Below are positions 33,494 through 40,782 of a stretch of DNA of 64,000 nucleotides, piece by piece. Every line of letters begins with the position of its first letter. Position 1 is the stretch's first letter. Source of the DNA: Bauldia sp965232525 (GTDB taxonomy: Bacteria; Pseudomonadota; Alphaproteobacteria; Rhizobiales; Kaistiaceae); NCBI RefSeq assembly GCF_965232525.1, contig NZ_OZ246980.1, forward strand, positions 1,860,001-1,924,000, given 5' to 3'. A model generated the notes under the pieces. It searched no databases. It saw nothing but the letters and a program-made list of their open reading frames with translations, and had not been told where the DNA came from. A program made the translations under genes and the position numbers.

Positions 33494-34237
33494 TCAGTCG
33501 AAGACGCCGTCGAACACCGGCATGCTCAGGATTGCCGCAAGGGCGATCACCCCATAGGCGAGCCCGCGATAGGCGACGGCGCCTGATCTTTGAAACATCC
33601 GCGCGCCGACGAACACGGCAACGGCGTAGGCCGGCGCCAAGATCAGCACCAGTTCCCCCACCTCCCACGAGAACAGGCCGTTCCAGAAGTAAGCCGTGAA
33701 GCTCGACAGACTGATCGTCGCGAAGAAGCAGATCATATTGGCGCGCACCACCGCCATCGAATAGGGCCCGCTGATCCAGTAGGCGATCACCGGCGGTCCC
33801 GACGCCTGGGCGATGCCGCCGAGAACCCCGGCGCTCGCCCCGACCGCGATGGAGGGGATCGGGTGCGGTTCGCCGTGATAGCGCCAGCCCGACACCAGCA
33901 GGACGAGCAGGGCGGCAACGATCGCGGTGATCACCCACCGCAAGGTCACCGGATCGCCGGTGGTCAGCATGTAAGCGCCAATCGGCGCCGTGACCATGGC
34001 GGCAAGCGCCGCCGGCAGCACCGTTCGCCACCGCACCAGGCGGACCGCCTTGACCAGCAACGGAAGGGTCAGGACGAAATCGAGAACCAGCAGGACCGGG
34101 GCCGCCAGCTTCGGCGAAAAGGCAGCGGCCACCACCGGCACGAAGATCAACGCCGCGCCGAAGCCGGTGAAGCCGCGGACGAATCCGGCGGCGAGCGCCG
34201 CCGCGATGGCGACCAGGTAGGCAACGTCGAAGGACAT
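33494..34237 (-). CDS. TauE/SafE-family permease, second copy
   Basis: A 247-aa membrane protein with about eight helices. The two half-repeats are seen as GFVRGFTGFGAALIFVPVVA and GVLGGIAQASGPPVIAYWIS, the FTGFGA and GxxQxSGPP signatures of the family. Substrate probably a small organic or sulfur anion. ATG 34237. Convergent with yebC and possibly read with the nucleoside hydrolase gene upstream (94-bp gap). Confidence 0.9.
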   Translation of the reverse strand: MSFDVAYLVAIAAALAAGFVRGFTGFGAALIFVPVVAAAFSPKLAAPVLLVLDFVLTLPLLVKAVRLVRWRTVLPAALAAMVTAPIGAYMLTTGDPVTLRWVITAIVAALLVLLVSGWRYHGEPHPIPSIAVGASAGVLGGIAQASGPPVIAYWISGPYSMAVVRANMICFFATISLSSFTAYFWNGLFSWEVGELVLILAPAYAVAVFVGARMFQRSGAVAYRGLAYGVIALAAILSMPVFDGVFD

Positions 34238-34331
34238 GGGAGATCCGTGGATGGGCGATCGGCTGTATGGCCGGCAGGGACCGGCGCCTTAACACGATTT
34301 CGTGCCGGTGTTGTCAGGTCTTGTCCGGAAG

Positions 34332-35408
34332 CTACTGGGGCTTGTCCCGTGCGAACGCGTAGATGGCTTCGCTGAACCGGGCTTTCCCGTCGCCCGGGGC
34401 GTAGGATCGACACATCTCGATGCGATCGGAATCGCCGTCGGGCGTCAACCAGACCTGATCGGTCTCAAGGGCCACGAGGAACGGCAGCGGGGCCTCGTGT
34501 CCGGCGCAGTCGCCTTTCGAACAGTCGACGATCGTGTATTGGGCCGGCTCACAGATGAACGCATCCGGCTCGGCGGTCACGAACACGGCGTTCTGGTCCC
34601 ACGGGTGAAAGCCGTCCTCGCCGAATGTGTCCCGCCATTGATCGATCCACGGCACGAGCGCCGGACACAGGAAGTCTGTGGCGATCGGCAGTGTGCTTTG
34701 ACAAAGGACATTGCGATCGGACGACGGGACGAGGAAGCTCGATGTCAGGCCGTAGGACATGAAACGGATGGGGATGGTGGTTTCGTTGAGGAGATACTTC
34801 ACCGCTGGTATGTCGATCGCCATATTGAAGTCACCGATACGGATGCCGGCGATCTCAAGCCTCTGGTGAGGATCGCGACCGCCGGTCACCACGGCGCGCT
34901 CGATGTTGCCGATCGCGTCGGGATAATTCACCGCCAGGCAGGCCAAGTCGGTGAGCGGGCCGATCGCGATAATGGTGACCGGCTCCGACGCCGCCTCGAG
35001 CGCCCCGGCCATGAAGCGAACGCCGTCGTTGAGGCAAGCCGTGGTGATCGCAGTCCCTTCATAGTTGCTCATCGGATCTCGCGGCAGGGCCCGAGGAGCC
35101 CCGTGGACGACCGGGACCGACGTGCCCATGCCATCGACGATACGCTTCGCCACCGTGTAGGACGGATCGACGAACGTGTTGCCCCAGGTGACGACGATGC
35201 CGCGAACATCGAGGCGCGGCGAGTCGATCGCCATCGCGATGGCCAGGCCGTCGTCGACGTCGCTGGCGCCCGGCACCCATCCGCCGATCAGTCCCGTCGC
35301 CGTGTCGGTCGAGATAATGATCGGCACCGGCGGATCGTCGGCCGCTACCGTCGTGCCGGTGAGGCCGAACGCGGTGGCGAGAAGCAGAGCGGTCGTCTTC
35401 GGTGTCAA
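34332..35408 (-). CDS. Exported inosine-uridine nucleoside hydrolase-like protein
   Basis: About 358 aa. A TTG start at 35408 gives a clean signal peptide (TPKTTALLLATAFGLTGTTVAA); an ATG at 35498 is the alternative but would bury the signal. The N-terminal Ca site is altered: instead of DTDPGxDDAxA there is STDTATG, an insert, then GASDVDDGLAIAMAID. Later come PVTIIAIGPLTDLACL, AVVTGG, GDFNMAIDIPA and the C-terminal HPWDQNAVF, which places the last Asp. It would hydrolyse purine or pyrimidine nucleosides in the periplasm, if active. Several Cys residues in the second half suit disulfides. Confidence 0.75.
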   Translation of the reverse strand: MTPKTTALLLATAFGLTGTTVAADDPPVPIIISTDTATGLIGGWVPGASDVDDGLAIAMAIDSPRLDVRGIVVTWGNTFVDPSYTVAKRIVDGMGTSVPVVHGAPRALPRDPMSNYEGTAITTACLNDGVRFMAGALEAASEPVTIIAIGPLTDLACLAVNYPDAIGNIERAVVTGGRDPHQRLEIAGIRIGDFNMAIDIPAVKYLLNETTIPIRFMSYGLTSSFLVPSSDRNVLCQSTLPIATDFLCPALVPWIDQWRDTFGEDGFHPWDQNAVFVTAEPDAFICEPAQYTIVDCSKGDCAGHEAPLPFLVALETDQVWLTPDGDSDRIEMCRSYAPGDGKARFSEAIYAFARDKPQ

Positions 35409-35538
35409 GGCGTCGAACCCGTTTCGGTAATGCAAGCTGCCCGGAAAAACGTTCCTACGCAATCTCGGATTTGCCTGCACGCGCAGCGCACCAAACATCG
35501 GTAGCCGCCGACGGTGAACGCGGTTAGGTATCAACTTC

Positions 35539-36048
35539 ATGACCGCGGCGATTCGCATTCTCGGCATCGACCCCGGCCTCCGCCGGACCGGCTGGGGCGT
35601 GGTGGCGATGCGCGGCAACGCCCTCGACTTCATCGCCGCCGGGACGGTGCGGGCGCCGATCGACGGCGCGCTGGCGGTACGGCTCCTGGCCCTTCACGAC
35701 GGCCTCGCGGCGATCGTCGCCGATCATGCGCCGGACGAGGCCGCGGTGGAGCAGACCTTCGTCAACCGCGACGCGGCGGCCACGCTGAAACTCGGTCAGG
35801 CGCGGGGCATAGCCCTAGTGGTGCCCGCCCGAGCCGGGATCGTCGTTGCCGAATACGCGCCCAACGCAGTCAAGAAGACGATCGTCGGCGTCGGCCACGC
35901 CGACAAAGCCCAGATCCGGGCGATGGTCCGCGTGCTCCTGCCGCGCGCCCGCTTCGACAGCGACGATGCGGCCGACGCCTTGGCGATCGCGGTCTGCCAC
36001 GCCCACCACCGCACCGCGGCGGCGGCGCGGCGGCAGGCGGTTGGTTAG
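35539..36048 (+). CDS. ruvC: Holliday junction resolvase RuvC
   Basis: A 169-aa endonuclease that cuts Holliday junctions with RuvAB. Acidic active-site residues are visible: Asp11 (GIDPGLRRTGWG), Glu71 (VEQTFVNRD), and Asp143/Asp146 (DDAADALAIA). KLGQARGIAL and GVGHADKAQI are conserved. ATG 35539. The ruvA gene is not next: an ABM-like gene (opposite strand) and a vapBC pair lie between. Confidence 0.97.
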   Translation: MTAAIRILGIDPGLRRTGWGVVAMRGNALDFIAAGTVRAPIDGALAVRLLALHDGLAAIVADHAPDEAAVEQTFVNRDAAATLKLGQARGIALVVPARAGIVVAEYAPNAVKKTIVGVGHADKAQIRAMVRVLLPRARFDSDDAADALAIAVCHAHHRTAAAARRQAVG

Positions 36049-36401
36049 GCTGGGACGAGTTCGGTCAACGTCCGCGCCTGACCGAACGCCGCTATCACCG
36101 CATAGTGCTCGACCCCGGCCTCGGGCGCGTCGGGATCGGCGTCCGCCATGCAGGCGAAATAGGCGGCGCAGGTCTCGCTCGTTTTAGCCTTCTCGCCGGC
36201 CGCGTCGGCGTCGGCGCGGCTCGCCCAGATGGCGAGATCGATGAACCGGTCGTCGCCCTGCTGGAGGACGAGCCGGCCGAGATAGCCGGGCAGGGTTTCG
36301 AGGAAGTCGGTTTCGAGCCGCCGGGACGCTGCGTCCAGTGCGCTCTGGCTGGTGCCGGCGGCGCGCCGGAACGGGGCGATTTCGATCGAGATGGTACTCA
36401 T
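36045..36401 (-). CDS. ABM-like (dimeric alpha-beta barrel) protein
   Basis: A 118-aa cytoplasmic protein. It reads ISIEIAPFRRAAGTSQSALD, ETDFLETLPGYLGRLVLQQG, then FIDLAIWASRADADAAGEKA: the ferredoxin-like pattern with LPGY as in antibiotic biosynthesis monooxygenases. No catalytic set can be recognised. It converges on ruvC with a 4-bp overlap. Its promoter region holds a palindrome almost identical to that before the VOC-WYL operon at 14.7 kb, so shared regulation is likely. Confidence 0.65.
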   Translation of the reverse strand: MSTISIEIAPFRRAAGTSQSALDAASRRLETDFLETLPGYLGRLVLQQGDDRFIDLAIWASRADADAAGEKAKTSETCAAYFACMADADPDAPEAGVEHYAVIAAFGQARTLTELVPA

Positions 36402-36452
36402 GGGTCTGGTCTCCGAAGTGTGTTTGAGGGAGACCGACTGCTAGCAAACCGC

Positions 36453-36474
36453 TGCGGACAGCTACCTGTCAGGA
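36453..36474. promoter_or_regulatory. Second copy of the TCCTGACAG-N4-CTGTCAGGA palindrome
   Basis: TGCGGACAG-CTAC-CTGTCAGGA. The right arm (36466-36474) is identical, and the left arm 7/9 identical, to the site at 14665-14686. It lies 52 bp upstream of the ABM-like start at 36401, a typical operator distance. Confidence 0.55.
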
Positions 36475-36569
36475 GGCTCCCAGCGTGCTATCCGGCACCA
36501 ATCTGGACCCGGACGAATCCGTCCCTCTCCGATCCGGCCATCCTTGCGTTTGTTGCCCAAATGTTCTAT

Positions 36570-36591
36570 TTCTTACTTCTCAAGGTAAGAA
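36570..36591. promoter_or_regulatory. Candidate AbrB/VapB autoregulatory operator
   Basis: TTCTTAC-N8-GTAAGAA, a perfect 7-bp inverted repeat in an AT-rich patch, 18 bp upstream of the antitoxin ATG. Position fits an antitoxin operator overlapping the vapBC promoter. Confidence 0.6.
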
Positions 36592-36608
36592 TTGCTTTGG
36601 AGTTGCAG

Positions 36609-36854
36609 ATGCGGGTTACCAGCAAGGGGCAGGTCACCATACCCAAGGCCATCCGCGACAAAGCCGGAATCCGCCCAGGCAGCGAGGTCGCATTCGGCAT
36701 CAAGGGCGAAGTGGTGACCCTGAAGCGGGCACCGGCTTCGAAGACCGGCCGGACGCGTGGTCAGGAAATTGCCGAGTCGCTTCGCGATACCGCAACCCGC
36801 AATCGGCACTTAACGACCGACGAGATCATGGCGTTGCTTCGCGGCGATGACTGA
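36609..36854 (+). CDS. AbrB/SpoVT-type antitoxin (VapB-like)
   Basis: An 81-aa protein starting at ATG 36609, with GGAG 6 nt upstream. The swapped-hairpin DNA-binding domain is MRVTSKGQVTIPKAIRDKAG followed by IRPGSEVAFGIKGEVVTLKR; the C-terminal ~35 residues (RNRHLTTDEIMALLRGDD) would wrap the toxin. The last 8 bp overlap the PIN toxin gene. Neutralises the toxin and represses its own promoter, by family rule. The pair is inserted between ruvC and ruvA. Confidence 0.9.
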   Translation: MRVTSKGQVTIPKAIRDKAGIRPGSEVAFGIKGEVVTLKRAPASKTGRTRGQEIAESLRDTATRNRHLTTDEIMALLRGDD

Positions 36855-37263
36855 CGTCCTCGTCGACACCAACGTTCTGCTCGATATCGCCAACAACGAT
36901 CCCGTCTGGTTCGCCTGGTCTGATCGTATGATCACCGCTGCCGGTGACGAGGGATCGCTCGTTATCAATCAGGTGATCTATGCGGAATTGGCCGCAGGTT
37001 TCGAGACTTTGGAATCGCTTGATATGGCGATGGTCCCTGATCGCTATCGGCGCGAGAGTGTTCCCTGGGACGCGGCCTTCATGGCTGGCGTGGCGTTTCT
37101 GGAGTACCGCCGGCGCGGCGGAAAGCGCTCCTCGCCGCTGCCGGATTTCTTCATCGGGGCCCACGCCGCGGTGCGTGGCTATCGGCTCCTCTCCCGAGAC
37201 CGGGGCTATTACCGTACGTACTTTCCATCGCTCGACATCATCTCCCCGGACGCCCGTCCATGA
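36847..37263 (+). CDS. VapC-type PIN-domain ribonuclease toxin
   Basis: A 138-aa PIN protein. Acidic metal-binding residues are Asp7 (LVDTNVLLD), Glu47 (YAEL), Asp100 (LPDFFIGAHA) and Asp118 (LSRDRGYY). The set is intact, so it should be active as a site-specific RNase. ATG 36847 overlaps the antitoxin gene by 8 bp, and its last 4 bp overlap ruvA (ATGA). This ties translation of ruvA to the toxin-antitoxin mRNA. Confidence 0.92.
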   Translation: MTDVLVDTNVLLDIANNDPVWFAWSDRMITAAGDEGSLVINQVIYAELAAGFETLESLDMAMVPDRYRRESVPWDAAFMAGVAFLEYRRRGGKRSSPLPDFFIGAHAAVRGYRLLSRDRGYYRTYFPSLDIISPDARP

Positions 37264-37877
37264 TCGGGAAGCTCAAGGGCATCATCGACTCCTATGGCGA
37301 TGACTGGGTGATCGTTGACGTCGGCGGCGTCGGCTACCTGGTCCATTGCTCGCCGCGCACGCTGCAAGCGCTGCCGCCGCCGGGCGAAGCGGCGTCGCTG
37401 TCGATCGACACCTATGTCCGCGAAGACATGATCCGGCTCTACGGGTTCGCCAGCGATCTGGAGCGCGAGTGGTTCCGGCTGCTGCAGACGGTCCAGGGGG
37501 TCGGCGCCCGGGTGGCGATCGCGGTGCTCGGGGTGATGACCCCGGGAGACCTCGCCACGGCGATCGCGTTGCAGGACAGGGCGCAACTCGGCCGGGCGCC
37601 CGGCGTCGGCAAGAAGGTGGCCGAGCGGATCGTCGCCGAACTCCGCGACAAGGCGCCCGCCTATAGTTCGGCCGACCCGGCGGTGGTCGGGCTGCAGGCG
37701 GACCTCGCCGAGCGCACCGCGCCACAGCCGGTCGCCGACGCGGTATCGGCGCTGGTCAATCTCGGCTACGCGCAGGTTCAGGCCAGCGCCGCCGTCGCCG
37801 CCGCCGCGCGGTCGGCGGGCGAGGGTGCGGCGACCGAGGAGCTGATCCGCCTCGGTTTGAAGGAACTGGCGCGGTGA
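37260..37877 (+). CDS. ruvA: Holliday junction DNA-binding subunit RuvA
   Basis: A 205-aa protein. The OB-fold N-terminus MIGKLKGIIDSYGDDWVIVD, then VREDMIRLYGFASDLEREWF, and the HhH region LLQTVQGVGARVAIAVLGVM and APGVGKKVAERIVAELRDK are standard. The C-terminal domain III (ALVNLGYAQVQASAAVAAAA) contacts RuvB. It is coupled by ATGA to vapC upstream and by TGATG to a small membrane-protein gene downstream. Confidence 0.96.
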   Translation: MIGKLKGIIDSYGDDWVIVDVGGVGYLVHCSPRTLQALPPPGEAASLSIDTYVREDMIRLYGFASDLEREWFRLLQTVQGVGARVAIAVLGVMTPGDLATAIALQDRAQLGRAPGVGKKVAERIVAELRDKAPAYSSADPAVVGLQADLAERTAPQPVADAVSALVNLGYAQVQASAAVAAAARSAGEGAATEELIRLGLKELAR

Positions 37878-38353
37878 TGGGCGCGCGGGCCTCCGCTGCG
37901 CTTCGGTTCGCCTCCACGGTGCTGGCGTTTGCGGTCTTGGGCCCGACGATTGGCGGACTAGTTGGGATCCTAGTAGTTAGTGAGTTTGGGCGGTTCCTTG
38001 TTTCTCCCGAATTGGCATTGAACGACGTTGCGGCTTATGGAGCGGGTTCGGGTGTGGTGCCCGCTTTGGCCGTCGGTCTGGTCATCGCAATCGAGGATCG
38101 AGACACGGGGTCGACGCTTCGGAATGCTGTAGCAGCAGGACTCATCTGCGGTGGTGCGTTTTATTTCGCGCTTTGTTTTTTTGTCGGTTTCTTCTTTTTG
38201 CCAATTGCGTTCGTGTTTCTGTCTTTCGCAGCGGGCGTCGGCATTTCAGTCCTTTCGGCAGTGGTTGTCTGGAAGATATCGCGGCTTTGGGCGCCCGGGC
38301 GCCCAACTGCTTCGGCGAACAGCGTTGCCAGCTCTGGCGGGTTAGACCCGTGA
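37877..38353 (+). CDS. Small integral membrane protein of unknown function (ruvA-linked)
   Basis: A 158-aa protein with four hydrophobic stretches (FASTVLAFAVLGPTIGGLVG, VVPALAVGLVIAIE, VAAGLICGGAFYFALCFFVG, IAFVFLSFAAGVGISVLSAV). I recognise no family. The ATG at 37877 overlaps the ruvA stop (TGATG); a GTG one codon earlier is possible. Base composition is lower in GC than its neighbours in the middle (38120-38280), which suggests later acquisition. It converges on the DksA-like gene. Confidence 0.6.
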   Translation: MGARASAALRFASTVLAFAVLGPTIGGLVGILVVSEFGRFLVSPELALNDVAAYGAGSGVVPALAVGLVIAIEDRDTGSTLRNAVAAGLICGGAFYFALCFFVGFFFLPIAFVFLSFAAGVGISVLSAVVVWKISRLWAPGRPTASANSVASSGGLDP

Positions 38354-38355
38354 CC

Positions 38356-38691
38356 TCAAGCGTTCCTGGCACAGGCGACGCACAGCGTCGCCGCCGGATC
38401 GATTTCGAGCCGCTTCTCGGCGATCTCCTCGCCGCAGCGCAGGCATTCCCCATAGGTGCCGTCGTCGAGACGGCGCAGCGCCGCGTCGATCCGGGCAATC
38501 TCGGTGGTGCGCCGCCGCTCGGCCGCATTGGCCATCGCCTGGCCCTGCAGCGCGTCCATCCGCGACAGGCGGCCGACGCTCTGCTGATCGAGGGCGACCG
38601 GCTTGCGGGCCTCGGCGCTCCCGGCGCTCAGCGCTTCCAGTTCCCGGCGCTGGGCGGTGAGATTGGCGCGGACGGTGTCGTCATCGAGCAT
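38356..38691 (-). CDS. TraR/DksA-type zinc-finger protein
   Basis: A 111-aa protein, ATG 38691. A helical N-terminal part (LDDDTVRANLTAQRRELEAL, then RRRTTEIARIDAALRRLDDG) is followed by TYGECLRCGEEIAEKRLE and TLCVACARNA: a C-x2-C/C-x2-C zinc finger in the YGxCxxCG context of DksA/TraR. It may modulate RNA polymerase through the secondary channel. The coiled-coil tip acidic pair of DksA is not evident. It lies between ruvA and ruvB on the opposite strand. Confidence 0.88.
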   Translation of the reverse strand: MLDDDTVRANLTAQRRELEALSAGSAEARKPVALDQQSVGRLSRMDALQGQAMANAAERRRTTEIARIDAALRRLDDGTYGECLRCGEEIAEKRLEIDPAATLCVACARNA

Positions 38692-38744
38692 GGCCGAAAC
38701 GTTAGCCGGAGAACGACGCATGGTCGAGTGGTGAGCCCCGAGCC

Positions 38745-39242
38745 ATGAGCGCACTGACGCCGGAACCCGTCGACGATCCGGCCTGGCTCGCCGCGTTCAT
38801 CGCCGAGCATTGGGGGGCGCCGGGTGCGGTCAGCCGTGGCGTGGTGTGGACCGGGGCGGAACTGAAGGCGCGGCGCGCGATGGACGGCGACCGCTGCGTC
38901 GGCGTCGTCAGCTGGTCGGACGCGACGCCGGACTGGCAGATCGTCACCCTTGACGCGTTGGAAGCCAGACGCGGCATCGGCTCGTGCCTGCTTGACGCGG
39001 TGATCGAGGCGGCCCGCGACCAAGCGGCGCGGCGGCTGTGGCTGATCACCACCAACGATAATCTCGACGCCCTGCGGTTCTATCAGCGACGGGGTTTCCG
39101 TATCGTGGCGGTTCATGCGGGCGCGATCGCGGCAAGCCGCCGGATCAAGCCGAGCATTCCCGAGATCGGCGCCTATGGCATCCCCATTCGCGACGAAATC
39201 GAATTGGAGTATCCAATGTCGCCCACGCCGGTCGGGCGATGA
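38745..39242 (+). CDS. GNAT-family N-acetyltransferase
   Basis: A 165-aa acetyltransferase with motif A LDALEARRGIGSCLLDAVIE (RRGIGS) and motif B LWLITTNDNLDALRFYQRRG, followed by FRIVAVHAGA. Ends in the ATGA overlap with the next membrane-protein gene. Substrate unknown. Part of the cassette placed between ruvA and ruvB. Confidence 0.88.
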   Translation: MSALTPEPVDDPAWLAAFIAEHWGAPGAVSRGVVWTGAELKARRAMDGDRCVGVVSWSDATPDWQIVTLDALEARRGIGSCLLDAVIEAARDQAARRLWLITTNDNLDALRFYQRRGFRIVAVHAGAIAASRRIKPSIPEIGAYGIPIRDEIELEYPMSPTPVGR

Positions 39243-39742
39243 ACGGGAGCGAGAACCTCGTGGCGACAAAGCCTACGGATCTGGGCGACAAGCTTTGGGA
39301 CAGGGCGGTGGTTCGTGCCGTCGTCACGCCGATTGTCTTTGTCGTCCTCGGTCCGGTATTCTGCTTGGGCTATATACTATTGTACATTGGACTGCAGATA
39401 ATCTTCGCGCAGGGGGAAGACTGGCCACTTCTCATCCCGCTAGCGATGATATTTCCAATTGCTCTTTGGCCAGCCTTGCTCATCGGCGCTCTCCCCGCCG
39501 GCATCGCCGGCATTTTCTTCGCCGTGTTGGATTTCGGACGGCGCCGCTCCAGCTTCTGGCTAGCGGTCGTGGTTGGCGCCGTGGCCGGTTTCACTTGGTG
39601 GCGATTCCTTGGCGCGACCGTTGACGATTGGACCGTTGACGGTTGGTCCATTGGCAACCCCGCCACTTTTCTGGGGTGCATCGGCGCGACGGTGACCTGC
39701 TGGTACTCATGCCTGCCACGGACCCGGCGGGAAATGACTTGA
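39239..39742 (+). CDS. Small integral membrane protein of unknown function (ruvB-linked)
   Basis: A 167-aa protein with four hydrophobic segments (VVTPIVFVVLGPVFCLGYIL, LLIPLAMIFPIALWPALLIG, GALPAGIAGIFFAVLDFG, and the C-terminal FLGCIGATVTCWY). A short hydrophilic loop contains the repeat TVDDWTVDGW. No family recognised. Start ATG overlaps the GNAT stop (ATGA), and its own stop overlaps the ruvB ATG (TGATG). GC is a little lower than the flanks. Compare the similarly sized four-segment protein after ruvA. Confidence 0.6.
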   Translation: MNGSENLVATKPTDLGDKLWDRAVVRAVVTPIVFVVLGPVFCLGYILLYIGLQIIFAQGEDWPLLIPLAMIFPIALWPALLIGALPAGIAGIFFAVLDFGRRRSSFWLAVVVGAVAGFTWWRFLGATVDDWTVDGWSIGNPATFLGCIGATVTCWYSCLPRTRREMT

Positions 39743-40779
39743 TGACCGACCGCCTTGTCGCGCCCGAAGCCAGGGACGAAGACGGGGACGCGACGCTGCG
39801 GCCGCAGCGGCTGGCGGATTTCGTTGGCCAGCCCCAGGCCTGCGCCAACCTCAAGGTGTTCATCGATGCCGCGAAGGCACGAGGCGAGGCGCTCGACCAT
39901 GTGCTGTTCGTCGGGCCGCCCGGCCTCGGCAAGACGACGCTGGCGCAGATCGTCTCGCGCGAACTCGGCGTCAATTTCCGCGCCACCTCCGGCCCGGTCA
40001 TCGCCAAGTCCGGCGACCTCGCGGCACTGCTCACCAATCTCGAAGAGCGCGACGTGCTCTTCATCGACGAGATCCACCGACTGGCCCCGGCGGTCGAGGA
40101 AATCCTCTACCCGGCGCTCGAGGACTTTCAGCTCGACCTGATCATCGGTGAGGGGCCGGCGGCGCGTTCGGTCAAGATCGGGCTGGCGCCGTTCACCCTG
40201 GTCGGCGCCACCACCCGGCTCGGACTGTTGACCACGCCGCTCCGCGACCGGTTCGGGATCCCGGTGCGCCTCAATTTCTACGAGACGGCGGAACTGGAGC
40301 GGATCGTGCGGCGCGGCGCCCGTATCCTCGGGACAACATTGACCGACGACGGTGCGGCCGAGATCGCCCGGCGCTCGCGCGGCACCCCGCGGATCGCGAC
40401 GCGGCTGCTGCGGCGGGTTCGCGACTTCGCCGCGGTCGAAGGCGTCGACCCGATCGATGCCGCCGCCGCCGACCGGGCGCTTGGCCGGCTCGAAGTCGAC
40501 GCCCTCGGCCTCGACGCCCTTGATCGGCGCTACATGACCCTGATCGCGGAGAGTTTTGGCGGCGGTCCGGTGGGGATCGAGACCATCTCCGCCGCCTTGT
40601 CGGAACCGCGCGATGCGATCGAGGAGATCGTCGAGCCGTTCCTGATCCAGCAGGGTTTCGTCCAGCGCACGCCGCGCGGGCGCCTGCTCACCCCGAACGC
40701 GTTCCGTCACCTCGGTCTGGAAGCGCCGGCCGGGCAGGCGGCGCAGTTCGGCCTGTTCGGCGAGACGGAGGAGGACTGA
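39742..40779 (+). CDS. ruvB: Holliday junction branch-migration ATPase RuvB
   Basis: A 345-aa AAA+ motor. Walker A is FVGPPGLGKTTLAQIVSREL, Walker B VLFIDEIHRLAPAVEEILYP, sensor 1 LVGATTRLGLLTTPLRDRFG with the Arg finger region, and the C-terminal winged helix includes QQGFVQRTPRGRLLT. Starts ATG 39742 (MTDRLVAPEARDEDGDATLR). Standard length. It lies 1.9 kb from ruvA, and is followed 3 bp later by a phosphotriesterase-family gene instead of the tol genes often found here. Confidence 0.97.
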   Translation: MTDRLVAPEARDEDGDATLRPQRLADFVGQPQACANLKVFIDAAKARGEALDHVLFVGPPGLGKTTLAQIVSRELGVNFRATSGPVIAKSGDLAALLTNLEERDVLFIDEIHRLAPAVEEILYPALEDFQLDLIIGEGPAARSVKIGLAPFTLVGATTRLGLLTTPLRDRFGIPVRLNFYETAELERIVRRGARILGTTLTDDGAAEIARRSRGTPRIATRLLRRVRDFAAVEGVDPIDAAAADRALGRLEVDALGLDALDRRYMTLIAESFGGGPVGIETISAALSEPRDAIEEIVEPFLIQQGFVQRTPRGRLLTPNAFRHLGLEAPAGQAAQFGLFGETEED

Positions 40780-40782
40780 ACC

